Positions 9,184 through 18,907 of a DNA stretch of 18,907 nt are shown here, piece by piece. The translations under genes and the position numbers were made by a program. Every line of letters begins with the position of its first letter. The first letter of the stretch is position 1. Origin of the DNA: Stereocaulon alpinum (Eukaryota > Ascomycota > Lecanoromycetes > Lecanorales > Stereocaulaceae); assembly GCA_018257865.1 (NCBI GenBank), contig JAEUBA010000242.1:1-18907 (forward strand), in the 5' to 3' direction. The notes beneath the pieces are model-generated. The model was given only the letters and a program-made list of their open reading frames with translations, did not search any database and was not told where the DNA came from.

Positions 9184-10048
9184 AGCTTCCTACTTACCTC
9201 TATCTCCGTCTTAAAGTCTAACTTTAGGTACTCCTAGTAGGTTAAGGAGATAGATAATTAGCTTATACTTAATAACTTAAAGCCTTTTACTACTAAAACC
9301 TAAGTAAAAGCCTATACTATAATTTATAACTAACTTAGGTTTAACGCCTAAAAAATTATAAAGAACCTTACTATAGTAGATAAGATTCTAACTAAAGTCT
9401 CCTTAAACTTTAAGCCTAAAGGGACTAGTATCTATATTAAATTAGTATAATACCTCTATTTAACCTCTTTAGAATCTTTTAAGGATATCGCTAAATATAC
9501 TTAGAAATTCTAAGAGGTTAATACTAAACTTAAGGAGCTTAATACTAAAGTAGCCCTACTAAAACTATACCTAATTTACCTTTATCTTTTAGGACTTAGT
9601 AAAGCTTATAATACCTTTAAAATAGCTTATATTTAAAGCTACGCCCTATTCAGCGCTAATAAAGTTAACTTTAATAAGGTCTCCCTAGCTACTACTAACG
9701 AAGAATAACGAATCTAAGCGTAATATAAGTACTCCGGACTAGCGATATTTATAGGTAGGAAGTCTACTAAAGACTATAACTCTAAGAATAATAAGCCTTA
9801 GGAATACTACCCTTACTATAAGAAGTTTAAGCGAAAGAATACTTATCTAATTATAAAGTACTAGCAGCTTTACCCCGAAATAAAACCTAAGAAGTTTAAG
9901 TCTAAGGATAAAAGGTCTAAGAAATAGAAGTTTAAATATAATAATAGCCCTATTAAAGGGCTAATATTTAGGACCCTCGCCGCTAATAGCGACTTTAATA
10001 TTTAAGGTACTAGTACGAATAGGGTCCCTATAATTAATATCGGATATA

Positions 10049-10053
10049 TAGCG
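10049..10053. repeat. Gypsy target-site duplication, left copy
   Basis: TAGCG directly before the Gypsy 5' LTR, repeated at 16622-16626 directly after the 3' LTR. A 5-bp duplication is usual for Ty3/Gypsy integration. Confidence 0.93.
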
Positions 10054-10380
10054 TGTTACGATTCTAATCTAGGGTTTATTAAACTTCTTACTAATATTTA
10101 TTAAACTTCGGCTAGGTCTAACGCTAGTGTTATAACCCTAATTTAGAGGTAGCGTATTGCTATAGAGATAGCTTAGTATATTAGTTAATACGGTTCCCGA
10201 ATAGGGACTAGCGGCGAGCTAGCCCTAGGGGTATTTAGGCTTATAAGCTTACTAGCTCTTTCTTTTCTTCTTCGTCCTATTTTCTAGATACTAAGCGTAG
10301 CCTATTAGCTAAATCCTAATATAAGGTAGTTTTCTTTAAAGCTACCTTCTCCTACGATTACCTTTAGGCGAGCTGTAATA
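10054..10380 (+). repeat. Gypsy 5' LTR
   Basis: 327 bp, starts TGTTACGATT and ends GTAATA (the expected terminal CA has become TA). It pairs with 16295-16621; by eye I count about 17 differences, all transitions, and none in a 143-bp central block at 10201-10343. Confidence 0.95.
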
Positions 10381-10715
10381 TAAAATAGGACTAATACCCC
10401 CTCCGCTATAAAGTATTATATCTTACCTATTCTTTTAGACTAAGGCCTAGCTTAGTAAGCTACTTATTAATAAAAAGTACTACCTACTTAATAAGTAGGT
10501 ATTTATTAATTAAATAATTAGTATATCTTAAAGAAAGCTAGATCCCTATTTTTTTAAAACCCCTAACTACTTTCGTATTAATACCTATACTCGAAAAACT
10601 CTAATAATACGCGTACTACTATACTTATATACTACCTTATAAGAGTATACGCTAAAGTATACCCCCTAACCGGCTAAGATTCCTATCTACCTTAAGGAGT
10701 TAATTCTTAGTACCT
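10381..10715 (+). other. Gypsy leader between 5' LTR and gag
   Basis: No coding signal is recognised. The primer-binding site should begin at or just after 10381, but the sequence is not a clear tRNA 3'-end complement. A perfect 10-bp inverted repeat with a one-base centre lies at 10481-10501 and could form a small hairpin in the leader RNA; its role is unknown. Confidence 0.5.
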
Positions 10716-12080
10716 ATACCTTCCTCTTCTAACCCCGACGATCCTCTACTATTAATTAAGAATTCTAAACTAGAAGCCTTAGAGGACTTAAGCTTAAAAG
10801 ATATCTTTAGGGACGTTAAGGATAACCCTCTTACTAAAAATACTATTACTATTCCCTTATTAAGTAACGGGATAGCTAACTAAATACCTACCTTTACCCT
10901 AGCTTAGTAAGCTATTATTACTACTATTATTATAATAGCTTTAGTAGAATCCTGATTTTAGTAGGCTACCCCTACTCTAACCCTACCTCTAAATAATCCC
11001 CGCTAATAAAGATCCCTTACTACTAACCTCTAGCCGTTAATAGACTACTACCTCCCTAGGCCCGTACCTAGCGGGATAGCTATTAAAGTATTGAAAATTA
11101 AATACCCCTAATCCTACTTTAGTAATTATACGGGGGAGGTTAAATATAATATATAGAAGATAGATATAAAGATCTTTATAGAGGAATACCCTACTAATTT
11201 TTAGGATAGAGCTAAGTAAGTCTCTATATACTATAGGTATACTATAGGAGAGGCGAAAACCCTAATCCTTTAATATATAGATCTAACCTACGCGTCCCCT
11301 ATATATAATACTACTAATATATTAAAGGTACTAGATTAGCGTTTTTTCGACTATAACTACGTCTAGTCTGCTTACTACGCGTATTATAAGCTTAAGATAG
11401 GATCTATAACCTATAACGCCTTTTAGGTTAAGTTTACCTACTTAGTAACTATTAAAAAGATTAGTACCTAGTATTAGTTTAAGGATCTATATAAGAAAAT
11501 CTCTCCCGCCTTAAAGAGAAGTATCTATATAGAAAAGTATAAGATAAACGAGGACTACGGTACCTTAGATAAGTATCTTATAATCTTAGATTAAAAGATA
11601 CGAAATATTAGGTCTAAGGAAATAGTAAATAAGCCTTAGATAGGGATAATCTTAGATCCCTATAATATCCTTAAGATAAGTAGCTAGTAACCCTCCTTAC
11701 CTACCCCTATCTTAGCTCCCTATATAGATCGCTAAGTCTCCTTTAGGGATACTATTTCTTACCCTTATCCTTCTTCTCTAGTACTAGTAGTACTAGCTTC
11801 CCCTAAGACGCCCGCTAACTCGCTATATAATAACTACGGTAAAATTAGCTACTAGGCGAATAACTGCCCCTAGAAGCGCAGCTAATAGGCGCTAGAGAAG
11901 AAGATCTCTAAGATTATAGTTAGAGAGGAAATAGAGACTAACGAGCTATTAGAAAACTCCTAGGCCGTAATAGAGTCTTTAGCTATAGTAGGAGCCCTAA
12001 TCTATAAAAGGACTTATAATTTAACTTTTAAGCCCTTATTAGAGGCCGCTAGTTCCTAGTTAATATAGAACTAAGATATA
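10716..12080 (+). pseudogene. Gypsy gag with degraded zinc knuckle
   Basis: The frame of codons at 10773, 11163 and 11826 reads PIPSSSNPDDPLLLI near the start, then NYTGEVKYNI*KIDIKIF, IEEYPTNF, ILKVLD*RFFDYNYV and SPALKRSIYIEKYKI, in keeping with a Gypsy capsid. A CCHC knuckle at 11826-11867 reads YNNYGKISY*ANNC: two Cys and the His have become Tyr and only the last Cys remains. The proposed start is an ATA at 10716, plausibly ATG before RIP. The frame goes on to about 12080. Pol lies in another frame (shifted by -1). Gag forms the particle and binds RNA. Confidence 0.82.
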
Positions 12081-15000
12081 ATAGATCTTTCGTTAAAACC
12101 CTTTTATATATTAATAGTAGAGCTAATATTTTTAGTATAATTAAAACCTCCCTTACCTTCGCCCTTTCTAAGTCCTTTAGGATTCGCTTTATTAAGCTTT
12201 CTAAGCTAATCGTCCTAACTAGCTATAATAGCTAAAGCGGCTCCTCTATTATAGTCGCTCTACTTCTTATAATAATAATTAACTATTATTATATTAATTT
12301 TCTATTCCTTATTACTAACTTAGGTTAGACCGACGTTCTTATTAGTCGGAAATTCTTAGAGCACTATAATATTAAGTAAGTCTATATAAAAGGGAAGAAT
12401 AGCCTTAAATAGCCTACTAATATAACTATCTAGTAGTACTTTAATAAGAGGGTACTCCTCCCTATAATTTCGCTTAAGAAACTAATTTCCCTAGAGTACT
12501 AATAAGATACTAAGCGTTAGGACGCTCTTTTTAAGGTAGATAAGTATTAATATAGCTAAGCTAAGCTCGCCTCTATTAACCCTAAGCTTTTAATAGACCG
12601 CTAAATTAATACCTTATCCTAAAGCGTACTACCCTCTCTATAGCTAGCTTTAGTTTCTCCCCCTCGCTTAAGGTCACCTAACTTATAAGGCGGTAGGCCG
12701 TTAAGTTTTATATAAGACTTAGAGAAATACCTCGCTAAAATAGAGGACGCCCTCTAAGGGTTAAATATACTAGTTATATTAAGCCTAAAGGTCTTACCAG
12801 CTAAGGCTTAACGCCTTAGCTATACTAATTATAGGGTTAATATCGCCCTAATTTCTACTATCGCGATATCCTATTTCTACCTTAGTAAGAGGTCTAAGAG
12901 ACCTCCTAATTCTAATACTTTTATCGCCTCTATATAGGATTTTAAAGGCGAAATTAACTATAGAGCGGACTAACGCTAGGAGCGTCTTTTTTTTAAGCTT
13001 ACTATAGTAGATATAAGCCTCTTACCCTAGGAAGTACTAGAGATTAAATACTAGGCTAATAAGGACTTAATAAAGATTAAGCTTCTATCGTAATACTAAG
13101 AGTTTATCTCTCTCTTTTTATAAAAGGACTCTAATATATTAGTTGATAGAAGGCTAGATATAGACTATAAAATTAAGCTTACTAGCCTAAATACCTTAAT
13201 ATTTAAGCTACTATAAAAAATAACTAATAAGTAACTCTCTAAGGCTAAATATTATATTATAGACTACCTCTATAAGGGATTTATTAAGCTATCGAATATA
13301 CTATATACGGCTCTAATACTCTTCGCTAGAAAGGAGGACGGTAGCTTATATTTTTACGTTAATTTTTAGAAGCTTAATAACCTAACTAAGAAAGATCCGT
13401 ACCTACTCCCTCTAATAGATAAGATAATAGCTTAAATCTATAAGGCTAAGATCTTTATAAAGATTAACGTCTAATAGGTATTCTACTAGGTAAAGATCTA
13501 CTAAGACTTAGAGGACCTTATTAGTTTCCGCAGTTAATATAGTATCTTTAAGTATAAGGTAATACTATTTAGGTTAATAAACGCCCTAGCTACCTTCTAG
13601 CGTTTTATTAATAATATCCTAATAGAATACCTTAATAATTTCTACTTAATATATATAGATAATATCCTAATTTACTCTAAGTCTATCGCAGAGTATAAGA
13701 TTTATATTAAGAAGGTTATAGCTATCTTATAAGCTAACGGCCTATAAGCTAATATTAAGAAGAGCGAGTTTAATATTATAAAGACTAAGTTCCTTAGCTT
13801 CGTCGTTAGGGTAGACGGTATTAAGGTAAATCCGGAGAAGGTCGCTATTATTAAGACCTAGTAGTATATAAGTAATATATAAGATATCTAAAGCTACCTA
13901 GGCTTCTATAACTTCTACTAAAGGTTTATTTAAGGATATAGTAGGATTACTACTCCGCTCGTCCGCCTAATAGCTAAGGATATACCTTTCTACTTTAATA
14001 ATACCTACTACTATACTTAGGACTCCCTCCGCTAAGTACTCCTCTCTACCCCTATCCTTAAGTATTATAATCCTTATAAGGAAACCCGCCTTAAGACGGA
14101 TTCCTTAGACGGGGTAGTCGCTAGTATCTTATTATAGAAATATAAGGATAGTCTCTTCTACTTAGTAGGATACTTCTTAAAAATAATAGGGGATACGGAG
14201 TTAAATTACCTAATCTATAATAAGGAGCTACTTACGATCTTCTATTCCTTTTAGTAGTATAAGCTAAAGCTTCTTAGAGCCTAGAAGTCGGTCTATATAT
14301 ATACGGATTATAAGGCCTTAGAATACTTTATAACTACTAAAGACCTTATAGCCCGCTAAGCTCGCTAGGCTAAGTTCTTTACTAACTTCCACTTTATAAT
14401 TATATATCATACGGGCGTTACGAATACGGTAGTAGATATACTATCCCGTAGGGAGTAAGATATTACGCCTCTAGAAGTATATAAATACGTAATCCGGAGC
14501 TAGTAGCTCCTCCTAAATAAGAAGGTTAACCCTTAGATACTAGAAGAAGTCGCTATCTCCTCCCTTACTACCTATCTAGACTGCGACCTAGTCTAAATTA
14601 TAGAAAAGGTTAAGCTATTACCTATAGCTACGCTAACGGATCCTAAAGAGCTAGAGGAATACTTAGAAGGCGAAGTACCTAACCCCGCCTTATTAACCGT
14701 ATATAATATTAAGGGCTATAATATTATTAACTAGGTAATTAACGCTAATAAGAACTCGCTGATATTAGAACCCTTACGTAAGCGAGCCTATAACGACTAC
14801 CTTAACTATAAGCTAAACTATAGTAAGCTATACTTCTAAGGTAGGCTTAAAGTACTAATAGAGTTACCGGAGCTACGGATATCTCTAATCCGCTATATCT
14901 ACACCTAACTAGCTATCGCGTACGTAGGGATTAGTAAAGTTAAAATAATCCTATCTAGGCAGTACTACTAGAAGAATATCGGAAATAATATAGCGTAGTA

Positions 15001-16294
15001 TATCGCTAACTATAGCTATACTTAGATAAAGGCTTATAGAGATAAGACTCTAAGCTTCCTAAAGCCTCTAGAGATCCCAGCACGCCCCTACTAGTACCTA
15101 ATAATAGATTTTACTAAATTCCCTTTAGACGAAGCTGGTTACGATTTCGCCTTCGTAGTAATAGATTAACTATCGAAGAAGTCTCTTTCGTTACCCTGCT
15201 ATAAGACTATTATAGCTAAGGGAATAGCTAAGTTATTCCTAACTTACTAGATCTATTACTAGGGAATACCCGACTCTATTATATTAGATTAAGGAGCTTA
15301 ATTTATATCGACTTTCTAGAAGGAGTACTACTATATCCTAGGTACTAAGGTAAAGTTAATAATATCCTATAATCTAAATATTAACGGCTAAACGGAGATT
15401 ATAAACTAGTATATAAAGTAGTATCTCCGGTCTTTCTATATATACTACTAGGATAACTAAAGCTAGATACTACTAATTATAGATCTAGCCTAGTTAACGT
15501 TACCCTACGAATCTCTAGGTATTATACCTTTCTAGCTACTAAACGGATATAAGCTATATACTTCCTAGGACCTCCGTAATCCTAACCCTCCTACTACTAC
15601 CTTAAAGGAGCTAAATTACGAAGACGCTATATAAGTCGCCTCCTAAATAGAAAATACTATACGATTTATATACTCCTCCTTATAGTCGTAGTAGGATAAG
15701 ATAAGACGAATAGCTAACCGTAAGTATTACGAGGTAGATTAGGATATTAGAGATCTAGTACTAGTTAATACTTAGAACTAGAAGGTAGATTAGCCCTCCC
15801 GTAAGCTCTCTAAAAGCTAGTATAGCCTAGTTAAGGTCTTAGAAAAGGTTAGTAAAAGCTGGAGAGTAGAACTCCTATAAGACTAGATAATTTAGCTAGT
15901 ATTCTACTCCTACTCTCTATATAAGTATCCTAATAATCCCCTACTAGGATAGTAACGCCCTAACCTAGCCCTAATTCAACTCCTACCGGAGTAAGACGAG
16001 TAGGAATTAGAGGAGATACTAAGCTCTAAGCTAGTTAGCTCTACCTTAAGGTATTAGATTAAGTAGAGAGGTGCTAATAAGGACTTAGAATAGTATCCCT
16101 ACTCTAATATAATAACGGCGCCGTATATATTAAAGGCCTTCTACCTATAGTACCCTAATATAAAAGGCCCTCTATAAGTACTCCCTGCCTAGCTGAAGGT
16201 ATATAATAATAGGATTAATAACTATACCTACCTTAACGATAATCGCCTAATAACGGTAACTACGCGGACGTAGTTCTTTAGGAGGGGGGGGTAG
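12075..16294 (+). pseudogene. Gypsy pol: protease, RT, RNase H, integrase, chromodomain-like tail
   Basis: One frame holds from 12075 to TAG at 16292-16294. A protease-like stretch ending LISRKFLEHYNIK lies near 12310-12375; its active-site Asp is uncertain. The reverse transcriptase has LYFYVNF*KLNN, then FYLIYIDNILIYSK near 13640-13680, where the second catalytic Asp is Asn. RNase H shows TDSLDGVVASILL, NKELLTI, YTDYKALEYF and DILSRRE (about 14095-14455). Integrase has a Tyr-substituted zinc-binding region near 14920-15020, then catalytic Asp (15107), Asp (15287) and Glu (15395) with spacing 59 and 35, all retained. Near 16000-16180 RY*IK*RGANKDLE*YP resembles a chromodomain, which in such elements reads histone marks to direct integration. 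The frame ends at the polypurine tract. Non-functional because of many stops. Confidence 0.92.
16280..16294 (+). promoter_or_regulatory. Gypsy polypurine tract (plus-strand primer site)
   Basis: AGGAGGGGGGGGTAG directly precedes the 3' LTR. Such a tract resists RNase H and primes plus-strand DNA synthesis. It also encodes the last residues of pol. G-runs contain no CpA or TpG, so RIP left it unchanged. Confidence 0.85.
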
Positions 16295-16621
16295 TATTAT
16301 AATCTTAATCTAAGGTTTATTAAACTTCTTGCTAATATTTATTAAACTTCAGCTAGGTCTAACGCTAGTATTATAACCCTAATCTAGAGGTAGCGTATTA
16401 CTATAGAGATAGCTTAGTATATTAGTTAATACGGTTCCCGGATAGGGACTAGCGGCGAGCTAGCCCTAGGGGTATTTAGGCTTATAAGCTTACTAGCTCT
16501 TTCTTTTCTTCTTCGTCCTATTTTCTAGATACTAAGCGTAGCCTATTAGCTAAATCCTAATATAAGGTAGTTTTCTTTAAAGCTGCCTTCTCCTACGATC
16601 ACCTCTAGGCGAGCCGTAACA
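16295..16621 (+). repeat. Gypsy 3' LTR
   Basis: 327 bp, starts TATTATAATC (terminal TG decayed to TA) and ends GTAACA with the terminal CA intact, the reverse of the 5' copy, in which TG is kept and CA lost. It is followed by the TAGCG duplication. Confidence 0.95.
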
Positions 16622-16626
16622 TAGCG
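16622..16626. repeat. Gypsy target-site duplication, right copy
   Basis: TAGCG, identical to 10049-10053. Copia coding sequence resumes at 16627 in the frame it had at 10051-10053. Confidence 0.93.
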
Positions 16627-18907
16627 GTAACGACGCTAGAAGTTAATCTATTAGGCCTAACTATTATTAATATAGGATATACGCAGTACTCGTTCTACTA
16701 GCGCTTTAACTTTATAACCTTTAAGCCCGCTATTAGTACTCTAATTACTAGAATTAGCAGGGTATAGCTTAAGCCTACTAAGCGTAGGACGGTAAAGATC
16801 CTATACCTAGGGAAGAATATACTACTATATAACGTCCTCTACGTACCTAAGCTAGGGGTAAACCTCCTCTTAGGCTCCTAGCTAATAGATATTAGAATCT
16901 ATATTAAATTCGCTAAAAACGGCTATATAATCTTATACCCTAAGCTTAGTAATATAATCGCTAAATAATAATTCGGCCTCTATATATTAGAACTTCCCTA
17001 GGGGTAATAACTTATATTAAATATATATAGCGTACCTCTAGACGCTATCCGCTAGCTCTAGTACGCCCGTATAGGTTATATAGGTTAATAAAATATAGAT
17101 TAGCTACCTAATATAGCTACTAAAGTAGACTTCTTAAAGAAATTCTTAGATAAATTAACCTATAAATACTATATTCTAGGCTACTATTAGTCTACCCTAT
17201 ATAAGGACTTTATTAAACTTAGAATACGCCTAATAGAATTTATTTATAGTAATATTATAGGACCTATTAAGCCTATTAGCTTTAATAGTAGTAAATAGGT
17301 AGTTACCTTTAAAGATAACTTTACCTACTACTCTAAAGTCTACTATATAAAATATAAATCAGAGCTTAGCGATCTATTCTAACGGTTTTAGTATAAGTAT
17401 AAGCGAGTAAGGCGCCTAATCCGACGCCTATATATAGATAATAGGGGCGAATATATTAAAGGAACCTTTTAAGAATACCTTAGCCTTAAAGGGATTATCT
17501 ATAAGCCTATAGTACCTAGAAACCTAGAATAAAATAGGATTACTAAATATTTTAAGTAGGTCTTTATTAGATATACCTACCCTCTACTATTAAGCTCCAA
17601 ACTTAATAAGTCTTTTTAGCTAGAAATTATAAAAATAGCTAATTACCTTACTATTTAGAGCTTAGTTATAAAGCTTAGAAAGACCCTATATAAGGCCTTT
17701 TATAAGTATAAGCCCTATCTTAGGTACCTAAGAACCCTTAGCTCTAAAATATAGGCGCGAAACTATCTCTAAAAGAAATTTATAGATAAAAGCGACCCCT
17801 ATTTCCTCTTAGGATATAAAGGGGATAATTATATCTTTCGCCTATAGTTACTAAAACAGCGCGCTATTATCCGCGCTATCGATATCTATATATAGGAGAA
17901 ACTGCCCTGCTTCTATAGAGGTAAAGAACCCCTAGTTAAACGCTAATAGACCTCCGCTTTAGGGGAGGCGTATAATAGGAATTAGAATTCTATTAACTTT
18001 AACTTAGACGTATCCCTAGTATAATTACCTAACTAAGAATTCTTAGGAGAATTACCTCCTTTAGGGGGAGAATTACCTCCCTTACCCCTAACTTCTAGAA
18101 AAATATTATATTCTCCTTCTTTAGGCCTAAGTTTACTATTAATACTAAGCTCTCTAGCCCTATTATAACTAGTATTACTAATAATAATAGGTACTATAGA
18201 AGAGTAAGAGATAACTTAAGTCCTAGTAATATACCCTAAGCTTAATATCCCTAATATATAGAACCTCTCGCTAGATCCCTTCTATAGGTATTTAGTAATC
18301 TCTCTACTAGCTTAGGCGAATTTAGTAGAACCCTATAAACCTAAAACCTACGCTAAAGTAATAGCTAATAATATATATAAAATATAGTAGGAGCTCGCTA
18401 TAAATAACGAATTTAACTCCCTTATAACTAATAATACTTAGATACTAATATCGCCCCTAGATAGCTGGAAAGTTCTTAGGGGTAGATAGGTCTATACCTT
18501 AAAGTATAGCCCTAAAGGGGAAATTATATACTATAAGGTACGCTAGGTCGTTTAAGGCTTTAAATAATAAAAAGGTCTTAATTATAATAAGACTTTCGCC
18601 TTAGTAGTTAAATCTATAAGCTATAAGGTTATATTTATAATTACCGCTGCTATAGATTAGGACTTAAAGTAGATAGATATTAAAATAATATTCCTCTATA
18701 GGGACGTAGAAGAGGAGATCTTTATAGAATAGCCTAAAGGCTTTATTTAAGGGGAGGTAAAAGTTTACTACCTAAATAAGGCTTTATACGGCCTAAAATA
18801 ATCCCCCTAAGTATAGTATAATACCTTCGCTAGCTTTATAAACGCTAAATTAGGCGTTATCCTATTAGAAGCTAACTTAAGTATATTTATTAACCCTAAA
18901 GATAGGA
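16627..18907 (+). pseudogene. Copia copy 2 pol: protease, integrase, start of RT
   Basis: Reading in phase with codon 16666, the protease motif is NIGYTQYSFY, where DTGCTQH would be expected: Asp is Asn and Thr is Ile. LYVPKLGVNLL follows, then the pre-integrase zinc region L*YARIGYIG with YKYYILGYY, His and Cys replaced by Tyr. In integrase the first catalytic Asp is Asn (17251, context IYSNIIGPI), the second is kept (17437, DNRGEYIKG), and the Glu 35 residues further on is Lys (17545). The reverse transcriptase begins near 18450 with SPLDSWKVLRGR, IDIKIIFLYRDVEEEIF and NKALYGLK*SP, and the window ends before the YVDD motif. There is no frameshift over 2.2 kb. The order protease, integrase, reverse transcriptase identifies Ty1/Copia. 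Confidence 0.92.

Larger units (their letters stand above)
8461..10053 (+). pseudogene. Copia copy 2 gag with degraded zinc knuckle
   Basis: The frame carried by codons at 8596, 9076 and 9802 gives NKLEAS, SLEDIYKISA, a 12-residue repeat unit three times (9076-9183), LNFKPKGTSIYIKLV, TKLKELNTKVALLKLY and SLATTNEE. A degraded CCHC knuckle follows near 9805-9850, read as YYPYYKKFKRKNTY, with Tyr at Cys and His positions. A Lys-rich basic stretch follows (PKKFKSKDKRSKK). The upstream limit is a guess because no ATG is left. The frame crosses the Gypsy insertion and leads into the protease. Gag would form the virus-like particle and bind RNA; in-frame stops abolish it. Confidence 0.78.
10054..16621 (+). 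mobile_element. Complete Ty3/Gypsy retrotransposon, RIP-degraded
   Basis: A 6568-bp element with two 327-bp LTRs, a 5-bp target duplication, a polypurine tract before the 3' LTR, and domains in Ty3/Gypsy order: gag, zinc knuckle, protease-like region, reverse transcriptase, RNase H, integrase and a chromodomain-like tail. It is inserted in the Copia copy 2 reading frame between zinc knuckle and protease. It is structurally full length, but every domain contains TAG/TAA codons from Trp and Gln positions. CA and TG are nearly absent on both strands. Confidence 0.95.
7868..18907 (+). mobile_element. Copia copy 2, split by a Gypsy insertion and truncated by the window
   Basis: A Ty1/Copia-order element: LTR (7868-8141), leader, gag with a zinc knuckle (to 10053), the Gypsy insertion (10054-16621), then protease, integrase and the start of reverse transcriptase (16627-18907). 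Gag and pol lie in the same frame: the Gypsy insert plus the duplicated 5 bp is 6573 bp, divisible by three. The rest of the reverse transcriptase, RNase H and the 3' LTR lie beyond the window. Many in-frame stops make it non-functional. Confidence 0.88.

Noticed and set aside
10481..10501. Perfect inverted repeat with 10-bp arms as a terminator or operator
   Set aside because: A single short palindrome in AT-rich, degraded transposon leader; no evidence for a function.
10716..18907. Use of TAG/TAA as sense codons (a variant genetic code)
   Set aside because: The long frames full of TAG and TAA suggested it, but the same region shows Cys/His to Tyr and Asp to Asn changes and lacks CA/TG throughout, which RIP explains and code change does not.
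1..18907. Host genes, tRNA, rRNA or a biosynthetic or defence cluster
   Set aside because: All recognisable coding signal is retroelement; no tRNA-like or rRNA-like sequence and no other protein family was recognised on either strand.

Overview
This window is a transposon graveyard from a filamentous ascomycete fungus (Pezizomycotina inferred; species not determinable). No host gene, tRNA, rRNA or prokaryotic feature is visible. Every coding segment I can recognise belongs to a retrotransposon and is riddled with in-frame TAG/TAA codons. The cause is visible: CpA and its complement TpG are almost absent (for example 13381-13500 contains neither), while CpG, CpT and CpC persist. That is the signature of repeat-induced point mutation (RIP, CpA to TpA). 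It also removes nearly all ATG triplets, which is why almost no conventional open reading frame is found.

Layout. 1-1446 (minus) is the leader and gag part of a Ty1/Copia element, running off the left edge. 1447-1720 is its 274-bp 5' LTR (copy C). 1721-2158 (minus) is an orphan Ty3/Gypsy RNase H fragment. 2159-2259 plus 7695-7867 is a second Copia LTR (copy A), split by a LINE-type element at 2260-7681 (minus strand, 13-bp target duplication, GATT-repeat tail). 7868-8141 is a third Copia LTR (copy B), directly abutting copy A. 8142-10053 is leader and gag of a second Copia element (plus). It is interrupted by a complete 6568-bp Ty3/Gypsy element at 10054-16621 (327-bp LTRs, 5-bp target duplication TAGCG, polypurine tract). 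The Copia element resumes at 16627 with protease, integrase and the start of reverse transcriptase, and runs off the right edge.

The order of events can be partly read from nesting. The orphan Gypsy fragment is probably oldest. Two Copia copies lie head-to-head next to it, the Gypsy element then entered the right-hand Copia, and the LINE entered Copia LTR copy A. The LINE is the least decayed and shows strong strand bias of decay: CpA survives on its coding strand but has been lost from the opposite strand.

Reading frames are preserved over kilobases in all three large elements, so decay was by transitions and not by indels. Many catalytic or metal-binding residues were replaced as expected from TG>TA or CA>TA: Cys/His to Tyr in zinc knuckles, Asp to Asn in reverse transcriptases and the Copia protease. 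None of the elements can be autonomous. I found no credible undescribed functional system. The points worth following are the strand-biased RIP, the LTR-LTR junction, the inverted Copia pair and the 36-bp repeat-number difference.
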